From Cupriavidus sp. WGlv3 (GTDB lineage: Bacteria > Pseudomonadota > Gammaproteobacteria > Burkholderiales > Burkholderiaceae): a DNA stretch of 64,000 nucleotides. The notes under the pieces were generated by a model. The model saw nothing but the letters and a program-made list of their open reading frames with translations, ran no database searches and had not been told where the DNA came from. The translations under genes and the position numbers were made by a program. The DNA lies in NCBI RefSeq assembly GCF_023952475.1, contig NZ_JALHRX010000002.1:434001-498000 (forward strand), in the 5' to 3' direction. Shown here in pieces: positions 26,331-33,664 of the stretch; the stretch's first letter is position 1, and each line of letters starts with the position of its first letter.

Positions 26331-27917
26331 ATGCCCTCATATTCGCTGGTTCTCCTGCTTACCGTCGCCGTGGTTGCCTGCATCGGCATGGCCATCGCCA
26401 CCTGGCCGCGGCGCGACGATCCGACCGTGCAGGCCTTCCTGGTGCTGGCCGCCGGCGCGGCCACCTGGAGCGGCGGCCGCCTGCTCGAGATCAGCTCGAC
26501 CGACCTCGAGGGTCGCATCCTGTGGGCCAAGATCCAGTACCTCGGCATCGTCGCCGTGCCGATCGGCTGGCTGGTGGCGATGGTGCACCTGAGCCGCCCC
26601 CGCTACGTGGTGCCCTGGTCCAGGCTGTGGCTGCCGGTGCTGGCGGCGGTGGTCACCGTGGTGATGGTCTTTACCAACGAGCGCCACGGCCTGGTGTGGC
26701 CGCGCATCACGCTGATGCCGCCGGGCGTGCTGCCCGGCGCGGTGTTCGACCATGGCATCGGCTATGCCGTGGTGGCGGCGTGGTCGTACCTGCTGCTGGC
26801 GCTGAGCCTGTATTTCCTGGTCACGGCCGAGGTGCCCAACGGCGCCTTGTCGCGCCGCGGGCGCGCCATCCTGGGCGGGGGCCTGGCCCTGCCGCTGGTG
26901 GCCAATGTCGCCTATCTCAACCGCTGGACCGGGCCGCTGGGCGGTGACCTGACCCCGGCTACGTTTTCGCTGATGGCGGCGCTGGTGTGGTTCTGCGGGC
27001 TGCGCACGCATCTCGACGATATCGGCCACTACGCCCGGCTGCGCGTGTTCGATGCGCTCAGCGAGGGCTGCGTCATCGTCGACGGCCACGGCACCATCGT
27101 CGAATTCAATCCCGCCGCGGCGCAGCTGTGGCCGGCGCTGCGCCGCGGCGATCCGCTGCCCGACGGCTGGGACACGGCGCTGCGGCCGTCTCCTGCAAAC
27201 GCTGAGGCCCACGCCGCGGACAGCGTTGCCGCGCCCTTCGTCCCGCCGGGCGCGCCGTTCGAGCTGAGCGGCGAACGCGTCGCGCGCCTGGACGGCAGGC
27301 AGATGGGCAGCCTGCTATTCCTGCGCGACATCAGCCGCTTCCAGTCGCGCGAGCTGGCGCTGAGCGCGCGGCTGGGCCAGACCGAAGAGCAGCTGTGGCA
27401 GGTGCAGGCGGACCTGGACATCGACGCCCTGACCGGTATCCGCAACCGCCGCTACTTCCAGCGCGAATCGATGGCCGCCGTGACGCGCGCTTGCGAGCGC
27501 GGCCAGCCGCTCGGGCTGCTGATCCTGGACGTGGACCAGTTCAAGCAATACAACGACCTGCATGGCCACATGGCCGGCGACGATTGCCTGCGGCAGATCG
27601 CCGGCGCCCTCAGCGGCGTGCTGCACGGCGAGCAGTTTTGCGTGCGGCTTGGCGGCGAGGAATTCGCCGCGGTGCTGCCCGGCGCGAGCCGGGACGAGAC
27701 CCGCGAGCTCGGGCGCCGCATGGTGGCCGCGGTGCGCGAGCTGGGCATCGCGCACCAGGGCACGCCGGTGCAGCCGGTGGTGACCATCAGCGTGGGCGCG
27801 GTCTGGGCCGTGCCCGAAGCGCCGCGGCTGGAGCCGCTGCTGCACCGCGCCGACAGCGCGATGTACCGCGCCAAGCGCGCCGGCCGCAACCGCTTCATGC
27901 TGGACGGCGACGCCTGA
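26331..27917 (+). CDS. Diguanylate cyclase with 7TM sensor and PAS domain
   Basis: A 528-residue membrane protein. Residues 1-220 form about seven helices like the 7TM region of histidine-kinase-type sensors (ILWAKIQYLGIVAVPIGWLVAMVHL). A PAS domain (about 235-345; LSEGCVIVDGHGTIVEFNPAA) and short coiled-coil lead to a GGDEF domain (about 375-525) with an intact active site RLGGEEF (441-445) and substrate Asp in ILDVDQFKQYND. It should make c-di-GMP. The RxxD inhibitory site is absent five residues before GGEEF. Signal unknown. It ends 6 bases from the convergent ubiT gene. Confidence 0.9.
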   Translation: MPSYSLVLLLTVAVVACIGMAIATWPRRDDPTVQAFLVLAAGAATWSGGRLLEISSTDLEGRILWAKIQYLGIVAVPIGWLVAMVHLSRPRYVVPWSRLWLPVLAAVVTVVMVFTNERHGLVWPRITLMPPGVLPGAVFDHGIGYAVVAAWSYLLLALSLYFLVTAEVPNGALSRRGRAILGGGLALPLVANVAYLNRWTGPLGGDLTPATFSLMAALVWFCGLRTHLDDIGHYARLRVFDALSEGCVIVDGHGTIVEFNPAAAQLWPALRRGDPLPDGWDTALRPSPANAEAHAADSVAAPFVPPGAPFELSGERVARLDGRQMGSLLFLRDISRFQSRELALSARLGQTEEQLWQVQADLDIDALTGIRNRRYFQRESMAAVTRACERGQPLGLLILDVDQFKQYNDLHGHMAGDDCLRQIAGALSGVLHGEQFCVRLGGEEFAAVLPGASRDETRELGRRMVAAVRELGIAHQGTPVQPVVTISVGAVWAVPEAPRLEPLLHRADSAMYRAKRAGRNRFMLDGDA

Positions 27918-27923
27918 GCCGGC

Positions 27924-28388
27924 TCAGGATGCGGCGCCGGCCCGTCCCGCGGCGGCGCCATGCAGCGCCACCAGCCGCGATGCGGCCTGGCTGACCCACG
28001 CCGGCCGCGGTGCGGCATCGAGCCAGTACTTGACCTCCAGCCCCAGCGCGGTATCGCCGCTGATGACCAGCCGGCGCTGGAAGAACAGCGTGTCGGTGTC
28101 GGCCTCGCCGCCCAGCAGGCGCAGGTAGTCCACCGCGCAGGCACGCAGCGTCAGCGCGGGCTCGGCGTCGGTGCTGCCGGCGCGGAAGCGCCCGCCTTCG
28201 CAGCGGAACGGCACGGCCAGCTCCAGGTCCTGCACCGTCAGCAGGAAGGCATGCCCGTCCAGCGCCGCGGGCGGCTCCAGCCAGCCGGCGCGGCGCGCCA
28301 GCTCCAGCGCGGCCACCAGCGGCAGCGCCCGCGCGCGTGCCGGCAGCCGCCGGTGCACGCCGGCCATCAGCTTGTGCAGCGCGCTCAT
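27924..28388 (-). CDS. ubiT: UbiT, SCP2-like factor for O2-independent ubiquinone synthesis
   Basis: A 154-residue protein with one SCP2 sterol-carrier-like domain (YhbT family; FLLTVQDLELAVPFRC, FRAGSTDAEPALTLRACAVDYLRLLGGEADTDTLFFQRRLVISGDTALGLEVK). UbiT binds lipid and organises the anaerobic ubiquinone pathway together with UbiU and UbiV. Its ATG overlaps the stop of ubiV in an ATGA arrangement, so translation is coupled. It is last in the ubiUVT operon, and its position beside NO reductase fits use of ubiquinol in denitrification. Confidence 0.92.
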   Translation of the reverse strand: MSALHKLMAGVHRRLPARARALPLVAALELARRAGWLEPPAALDGHAFLLTVQDLELAVPFRCEGGRFRAGSTDAEPALTLRACAVDYLRLLGGEADTDTLFFQRRLVISGDTALGLEVKYWLDAAPRPAWVSQAASRLVALHGAAAGRAGAAS

Positions 28389-29377
28389 GCCGGGGCCTCC
28401 CAGGCAATGCCGGCGCGACCGTGCCAGTAGCCGTTGCATGGCTGGGCACCGGCCGGCGCGATGCCGCTGGCAGCGGGCGCGCGTTGTCCGGCGCGGATCG
28501 CCGCCAGCTGCTGCACCACCGCGAGCGTGCCGGATGAATGCGGGCTGACGCGCAGCATCCCCACCCCCATCCGCGCCATTTCCGGCGCCTCGGCGCACAG
28601 GTCCAGGCAGGTGGCGCTCTGCGTCTGCACCCCGTTCAGCGTGAAGAACGCCTGCCCTTCGCCGGTCGCGGCGACCAGGCCATCGGGATAGTCCATGCAG
28701 CGGAATTCGCAGCTGTCCTTGCGCAGGCGATGGTGGCGCGCGGTAAAGCAGCGCGCCGAGAACGCCAGCGGCAGGCGGCCCCAGACAAAGGCTTCGAGCT
28801 GCATGCCGGCGGGCCGCGCCGCCGCCAGCGCGGCCAGCGTGGCGCCGTCCATTTCCACCGGCGCGACACAGCCCACCGCGCCCAGGCCGGCGAGCCACGC
28901 CAGCGTATCGGCGTGGTAGGCGTTCAAATGCGGGCCGCCGACGAAGGGCCGCCCCCCCATGCAACGCACCGCGCCGGGATCGTTGGCCTCGACCGGGTAG
29001 TCGTCCTGCGCGCACACGCGCCGCATCCAGGCGATATCGGTATCGGACTCGACCAGCACCGGCGTGGACAGCACCACCTCCTTGCCGGCATCGCGCAGCA
29101 TCTGCGCAATCTCCAGCCACTGCGCATGGCGGATTTCATGGCGGCGGGTACAAACGGTTTCGCCCAGGTAGACGCGGTCGACCGGCGCCTCGGCGACCGA
29201 CGCGTAGAACTGCAGCACAACCTCGCGCGGCCAGTAGTACAGCAGCGGACCCAGGGCGATGCCGAAGCCGGGCATCGCGGCGGCGTGCGGCATCGGGGCC
29301 GCGGCGGTGTGTGGCATGGAAAGCTCCATCGTGGCCGGCATGTCCCGCATGTCCGGATACAGGCAGGTGGATGTCAT
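28385..29377 (-). CDS. ubiV: UbiV, peptidase U32-like Fe-S protein for O2-independent ubiquinone synthesis
   Basis: A 330-residue U32-family protein (YhbV). The four [4Fe-4S] cysteines are recognisable: Cys76 in YLGETVCTRRHE, Cys210 in LPLAFSARCFTARH, and Cys223 and Cys227 in KDSCEFRCMDYP. UbiU-UbiV form a heterodimer that hydroxylates ubiquinone precursors without oxygen, probably using prephenate as the oxygen donor. The start is uncertain: ATG at 29377 gives about 35 residues more than E. coli UbiV, and ATG at 29329 is an alternative. It begins 4 bases after the ubiU stop. Confidence 0.92.
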   Translation of the reverse strand: MTSTCLYPDMRDMPATMELSMPHTAAAPMPHAAAMPGFGIALGPLLYYWPREVVLQFYASVAEAPVDRVYLGETVCTRRHEIRHAQWLEIAQMLRDAGKEVVLSTPVLVESDTDIAWMRRVCAQDDYPVEANDPGAVRCMGGRPFVGGPHLNAYHADTLAWLAGLGAVGCVAPVEMDGATLAALAAARPAGMQLEAFVWGRLPLAFSARCFTARHHRLRKDSCEFRCMDYPDGLVAATGEGQAFFTLNGVQTQSATCLDLCAEAPEMARMGVGMLRVSPHSSGTLAVVQQLAAIRAGQRAPAASGIAPAGAQPCNGYWHGRAGIAWEAPA

Positions 29378-29381
29378 GGTG

Positions 29382-30440
29382 TCAGCGCCAGGGACGGTCG
29401 TAGGCGCCCTGCGTAACCTGGTCGCCTTCGGCATGGCGCCCCAGCGTGCCCTGCCACTCCTGGCGCGGCGCGAAGCGGGCCGGATCGGCGCAGGCGGCGT
29501 CGATCGCCGCGCGCAGCACGCCGACCACGTCGCCGACATAGCGCGGGCTGCGCTGGCGCCCTTCAATCTTGATCGCGGCAATGCCCATGTCGATCAGCGC
29601 CGGCAGCAGCGACAGCGCATTCAGGCTGGTCGGCTCCTCGAGCACGTAGCCGCGCTCGCCCTCGACCTCGAAGCGGCCCTTGCACAGCGTCGGATAGCCG
29701 GCCGGCTCGCCGGGCGCGTAGCTGTCGATCAGGATGCCCGACAGCCGCGCCTGCATGGTGCCGTCCTGCTCGGTCCAGCGCACCGCATGCGCGGGCGAGC
29801 ACACCCCCTTGTTGTTGGGCGAATCGCCGGTGGCATACGACGACAGCAGGCAGCGCCCCTCGGCCATCACGCACAGGCTGCCGAAGCCGAACACCTCCAG
29901 CTCGACGCTGGTCTGGCGCACCAGCTTGCCGATCTGCGCCAGCGACAGCACGCGCGGCAGCACCACGCGGCGGATATTGAAGCGCTCGCGCATCAGTTCG
30001 ATGGCATCGGCATGGGTGGCCGAGCCCTGCACGGACAAGTGCAGCCGCAGGTCCGGATGGCGCGCGCAGGCGTAGCCCATCAGGCCCGCGTCGGCCATGA
30101 TCACGGCATCGGCGCCAAGGTCCGCGGCCGCATCGACGGCGCGGTGCCACTGCGCCACCGCGCCCATCTGGGCAAAGGTGTTGATGGCGAACAGCACCTC
30201 GGCGCCGCGCGCATGGGCTTCGGCGACGCCGGTGCGGATGTCGGCCTCGGTGAAGTTCAGGCCGCCGAAGTTGCGCGCGTTGGTGGCGTCGCGCAGGCCC
30301 AGGTAGACCGCGTCGGCGCCGCGCTGCAAGGCCACGCGCAGCGCCGCCAGCGAGCCGGCGGGCGCAACCAGCTGCGGGCGGCGCGGCGCGCACGCGGCGG
30401 CCGACGGGGCGTCGGATGGGGCGGGGGTGGAACTGGTCAT
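29382..30440 (-). CDS. ubiU: UbiU, peptidase U32-like Fe-S protein for O2-independent ubiquinone synthesis
   Basis: A 352-residue U32-family protein (YhbU). The four cluster cysteines, Cys190, Cys197, Cys214 and Cys253, have exactly the spacing of E. coli UbiU (169, 176, 193, 232) with a 21-residue shift from an N-terminal Ala/Pro-rich extension. FGFGSLCVMAEGRCLLSSYA and NNKGVCSPAH are the diagnostic stretches. It is the first gene of ubiUVT. An FNR-like box and -10 element sit upstream in class II geometry, consistent with anaerobic induction. Confidence 0.94.
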   Translation of the reverse strand: MTSSTPAPSDAPSAAACAPRRPQLVAPAGSLAALRVALQRGADAVYLGLRDATNARNFGGLNFTEADIRTGVAEAHARGAEVLFAINTFAQMGAVAQWHRAVDAAADLGADAVIMADAGLMGYACARHPDLRLHLSVQGSATHADAIELMRERFNIRRVVLPRVLSLAQIGKLVRQTSVELEVFGFGSLCVMAEGRCLLSSYATGDSPNNKGVCSPAHAVRWTEQDGTMQARLSGILIDSYAPGEPAGYPTLCKGRFEVEGERGYVLEEPTSLNALSLLPALIDMGIAAIKIEGRQRSPRYVGDVVGVLRAAIDAACADPARFAPRQEWQGTLGRHAEGDQVTQGAYDRPWR

Positions 30441-30486
30441 CGGTGATGGCGCCGGCGGCGGCGCGGGGGAAGGAAGACAGCGGCCG

Positions 30487-30528
30487 ATGCTAGCCAAGCG
30501 CCCGCGCCAGGGGCTTGACCGTGCGCAA
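30487..30528 (-). promoter_or_regulatory. FNR-like class II promoter of ubiUVT
   Basis: On the minus strand TTGCG-CACG-GTCAA (30515-30528; FNR consensus TTGAT-N4-ATCAA) is followed 22 bases after GGTCAA by -10 TAGCAT (30487-30492). The box centre lies about 41.5 bases from the predicted start near 30480, the classical activating position. Seven of ten consensus positions match. Confidence 0.6.
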
Positions 30529-30604
30529 ACCCACGCCAACGGCACCCTGGCCGCGACGGGCTATGCCGGTCGGCGTAGGCCGATGGCAGGCCACCCGGCC
30601 AGGG

Positions 30605-30618
30605 TTGACCTGCGGCAA
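30605..30618 (+). promoter_or_regulatory. FNR-like box upstream of the nitronate monooxygenase gene
   Basis: TTGAC-CTGC-GGCAA. It shares the arms TTGACC and GCAAAC, with the same 4-base gap, with the plus-strand reading of the box in front of ubiU 90 bases away. It is about 95 bases upstream of the start at 30713. No good -10 lies at the matching distance. Confidence 0.4.
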
Positions 30619-30712
30619 ACGCGGGCCTGTGCCGCTGTGCCACGCTTCTCGCGTCATCCCTGCGCCGGGCTGCCATGCGGTCCGGCGCCCATCCTCTTCC
30701 GGAGACCCGTTT

Positions 30713-31870
30713 ATGAATCACCCCTGGCTCAAGCTGGGCGGCCGCCGCCTGCTGCCGATCGTGCAGGGCGGCATGGGCATCGGCATCTCGGCCCACCGGC
30801 TGGCCGGCGCCGTCGCGCGCGAAAACGGCGTCGGCACCATCGCCAGCATCGACCTGCGCCACCACCACCCCGACCTGATGGCGCGTACCCGCGGCAACCG
30901 TGACAAGCCCGCCATCGAAGCCGCCAACCTCGAGGCGCTGGACCGCGAGATCCGCGCCGCGCGCGCCGCCTCCGAGGGCCGCGGCCTGATCGCCGTCAAC
31001 GTGATGAAGGCGGTCGGCTCGCATGCGGCCCTGGTGCGGCAAGCCTGCGAAAGTGGCGCCGATGCCATCGTCATGGGCGCCGGGCTGCCGCTGGACCTGC
31101 CCGAACTGACCGCAGGCCACCCCAAGGTGGCATTGATCCCGATCCTGTCCGAGGCGCGCGGCATCGGCCTGGTGCTGCGCCGCTGGATGAAGAAGGGCCG
31201 GCTGCCCGACGCCATCGTGGTCGAACACCCTGCGCACGCCGGCGGCCACCTGGGTGCGGCAACCATCCAGGACTTGTCCGAGCCGCGCTTCTCGTTCTCG
31301 CGCGTGCTGGGCGAATGCCGCGAACTGTTCGCGCAGCTGGGACTGGCCTGGGACAGCATCCCGCTGATCCTGGCGGGCGGCATCGACAGCCACGCCAAGG
31401 TGCGCCACTGGCTGGGCGAAGGCGCCGCCGCGGTGCAGTTGGGCACGGCCTTCGCTGTGACCGAGGAATGCGATGCGCATCCGGCCTTCAAGCAAGTGCT
31501 GGCCACCGCGCGGCCGGAAACCCTGCGTGAATTCACCAGCGTCGCCGGCCTGCCCGCGCGCGCGGTGCTGACACCATGGCTGCAGCGCTACCTGTCGAGC
31601 GAAGCGCGCCTGCAGCGCCGCGCGCGCGTGCGCGAATGCCTGGAAGGATTCGATTGCCTGCAGGCCTGCGGGCTGCGCGACGGCATCGCGCGCATCGGCC
31701 AGTTCTGCATCGACCTGAAGCTGGCGCAGGCCGTGCGCGGCGACGTGGAACGCGGCCTGTTTTTCCGCGGCCGCGGCGCACTGCCGTTTGGCGAAGCCAT
31801 CCGGCCGGTGGCCGAGCTGATCCACTATCTGCTGACGGGGGAAAAGCCGGCGGCGCTGGCGGCCGGCTGA
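30713..31870 (+). CDS. Nitronate monooxygenase / 2-nitropropane dioxygenase-like flavoprotein
   Basis: A 385-residue TIM-barrel FMN enzyme of the NPD/NMO family. Signatures are LLPIVQGGMGIGISAHRLAGAVA at the start, IVVEHPAHAGGHLGA (with the catalytic-type His), IPLILAGGIDSHAKV and GAAAVQLGTAFAVTEE for FMN phosphate binding. Such enzymes oxidise nitronates or reduce other substrates; this subgroup often lies beside denitrification genes, so the true substrate may be a nitrogen-oxide-derived compound. A cysteine cluster CLEGFDCLQACG near the C-terminus is unusual for classical NMO. An FNR-like box lies upstream. GGAG precedes the ATG. Confidence 0.85.
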   Translation: MNHPWLKLGGRRLLPIVQGGMGIGISAHRLAGAVARENGVGTIASIDLRHHHPDLMARTRGNRDKPAIEAANLEALDREIRAARAASEGRGLIAVNVMKAVGSHAALVRQACESGADAIVMGAGLPLDLPELTAGHPKVALIPILSEARGIGLVLRRWMKKGRLPDAIVVEHPAHAGGHLGAATIQDLSEPRFSFSRVLGECRELFAQLGLAWDSIPLILAGGIDSHAKVRHWLGEGAAAVQLGTAFAVTEECDAHPAFKQVLATARPETLREFTSVAGLPARAVLTPWLQRYLSSEARLQRRARVRECLEGFDCLQACGLRDGIARIGQFCIDLKLAQAVRGDVERGLFFRGRGALPFGEAIRPVAELIHYLLTGEKPAALAAG

Positions 31871-31907
31871 CCGCAGCGTCCCCATTGCCAACGCCGCCCG
31901 AACAAGG

Positions 31908-31949
31908 CTCCTCTCGCCCGCTTGCGGGAGAGGGGTGGGGGAGAGGGCC
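31908..31949 (+). repeat. REP-like GC-rich palindromic repeat, copy 1
   Basis: CTCCTCTCGCCCGC followed by TTGCGGGAGAGGGG and a purine-rich tail TGGGGGAGAGGGCC. A second copy in the same orientation is at 63356-63396. Similar elements are dispersed between genes in many proteobacteria. It lies downstream of the nitronate monooxygenase gene, where its inner palindrome could act as a hairpin. Confidence 0.7.
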
Positions 31950-31956
31950 GGAGTCT

Positions 31957-33330
31957 CTACGAAGTCGGGCGCGTCGGTATGCCGGCGCCTGCTTTCTCCC
32001 TTTTTCGCTGTCCCGCAGGCCGCACGCCAATCCCCTCCACAACACGCGGCGGCAACCCACCACACCTGCGCATCTGCCGCATGCAGCGCAGCGCCGCCAG
32101 CAATTGCCATCCCAGCCACGCATTGGCACCCGCCAGCAGCAGCCCGCCGACGCGGGCCAGCAGCGCCGGCGCCAGCGGCAGCGCGAGCAGCGCGGCGTAA
32201 GCCGCCAGCAACAGCCACACCTGCCCGCGCTGCCGGCCCGGCGCGATGATCGCCTGCATCGCCGGCACGCGCGCCCTGGGCGGCAACAGCCGGCGCAGGT
32301 GCAGCCAGACCAGGAACGGCACGATCTTGCCCAGCATCGCCGTCACCGGCAGCACGCCCACGCCGACCAGCGCCATCGTGCCGGCCCACCACGCCAGCGG
32401 CAGCGCCACCCCGGGCAGGACCACCGCAGCCGCCCCCAGCACCGCCGCGCCGAGCATGCTGGCGCATGCCACCGGCCACAACCGCCACAGCGGATCGTGG
32501 CGCCGCCGCGCGCGCAGCGTGCCGGCCAGCCCGCATGCTCCCAGCACTGCCACGAATGACAGCCACACCACCAGCGCGGCCCGTGCCAGCACCGGTTCCC
32601 GGGGCCACAGCACCAGCGCTGCGCTGAACACTGCCAGCGGCCCCCAGTGCCCCAGCGGCAGCCAGGGCGCCAGCGTCGCCGGCGCGCGCGGCGTCTGCCA
32701 GAACATCGGCAGCACCGTGGCCGCGACCCCGCTGACCAGCGCCGCCAGCCAGCCGCCCAGCGCCCACGCCATATGCAGGCCAAGCGCCTGCGCCACCGGC
32801 ACGCGCCACAGCCCGCCGAAGGTGCCTGCGAGCGCGATGCCGGCCAGCACCGCCGCCATCAGCGGCGCGCCGATGCCGGCCAGCGTGCGCGTGGTGGCGT
32901 CCACCGCGGCCACGCGCCGGCCCGCGGCGAGCAGCACCGCGCCCGTCAGCAGCAGCACCGCGCCCAGTGCGGCGGCAAGCCGCATGGCTGCCGGCTCGCC
33001 GCCCAGCAAGCCGAAGCCGAGCGCGGCCGCCGCCGCCGCGCCGGTCGCGGCCATGAACGGCGCCAGGCGCCCGGCAGCGGGAACGTTCACGCGCGCCACC
33101 ACCGGCATCATCTGGAACAGCGCCCCGACCATCACCGGCAGCAGCATGCCCAGCGCCAGCGCATGCACCGCCGCCAGCGCCAGCGGCGCGAAGCGGTCTG
33201 GCAGGCCTGCCGCGGGCCCCGCTGCCAGCAGCAGCCCCGCGGCCGCGCCCAGCCACGGCGCCGGCATCAGGCAACCGAACACCAGCGCAGGCCGCGGCGC
33301 GCGCGCGTAGTCGAGATCCGCGCCATTCAT
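31957..33330 (-). CDS. Polytopic membrane protein in the denitrification block (distantly NnrS-like)
   Basis: A 457-residue protein with about twelve hydrophobic helices and no soluble domain except a basic tail. Conserved-looking His sites sit in helices: LAAVHALALGMLLPVMVGALFQMMPVVARV and ALGLHMAWALGGWLAALVSG. The His-Ala...Gly...Met-Pro pattern in helix 2 recalls NnrS, a heme/copper membrane protein linked to NO resistance, but overall similarity is weak and the call is inference. It could instead be an uncharacterised permease. Its promoter region carries an FNR-like box with the same layout as that of ubiU. Divergent from narX-like. Confidence 0.65.
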   Translation of the reverse strand: MNGADLDYARAPRPALVFGCLMPAPWLGAAAGLLLAAGPAAGLPDRFAPLALAAVHALALGMLLPVMVGALFQMMPVVARVNVPAAGRLAPFMAATGAAAAAALGFGLLGGEPAAMRLAAALGAVLLLTGAVLLAAGRRVAAVDATTRTLAGIGAPLMAAVLAGIALAGTFGGLWRVPVAQALGLHMAWALGGWLAALVSGVAATVLPMFWQTPRAPATLAPWLPLGHWGPLAVFSAALVLWPREPVLARAALVVWLSFVAVLGACGLAGTLRARRRHDPLWRLWPVACASMLGAAVLGAAAVVLPGVALPLAWWAGTMALVGVGVLPVTAMLGKIVPFLVWLHLRRLLPPRARVPAMQAIIAPGRQRGQVWLLLAAYAALLALPLAPALLARVGGLLLAGANAWLGWQLLAALRCMRQMRRCGGLPPRVVEGIGVRPAGQRKREKAGAGIPTRPTS

Positions 33331-33664
33331 GCGCGCCCCGTGGCGTGACGGCGGTGACGCCTGCGCGCGCCGATTGAAGTGGATATGGCCATCGCTTCTT
33401 CTCACCAGTCCTGACAAAAGGCCCGATGCTAGGCCGCCACGCCGCGCAGGGATTTGACCGGGGCCAAGTCCGGCGCCGGCTTCAAGTATCACGGCGTGAT
33501 GGAAACCGCCTTGGCGCCACACGCCCTGCCCGCGATGCGCCGCTGCCGGCACATACTCGCGCCAAAGCCGGGTTTCCTTGATCTGGCGCAGGTAGCCCAG
33601 CCGGTCGCGCGGGGAAAATCGCTTCCGACTCCTTGCGTGACCCCTGGTAGCCCCCGATACCACC
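33331..33664. other. Divergent promoter region, membrane protein / narX-like
   Basis: These 334 bases carry the FNR-like promoter at 33426-33467 for the minus-strand gene. For the plus-strand two-component operon only a weak TTGAT-N4-CGCAG half-match near 33579 was seen and no clear -35/-10. No gene was found in it. Confidence 0.5.
33426..33467 (-). promoter_or_regulatory. FNR-like class II promoter of the membrane protein gene
   Basis: On the minus strand TTGGC-CCCG-GTCAA (33454-33467), then 22 bases after GGTCAA, -10 TAGCAT (33426-33431). The arm GGTCAA, the 22-base gap and TAGCATCGG are the same as in front of ubiU. Confidence 0.58.

Noticed and set aside
31908..31949. Possible CRISPR-like repeat
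   Set aside because: Only two copies exist, 31 kb apart, with no spacers and no cas genes.
30437..33274. A 945-codon minus-strand frame across the nitronate monooxygenase and membrane-protein genes
   Set aside because: It spans a promoter region and a repeat element, has no domain, and conflicts with two genes with clear family or membrane patterns.
33579..33592. FNR-like box for the narX-like gene (TTGAT-CTGG-CGCAG)
   Set aside because: Only the left half fits and no -10 lies at the right distance.
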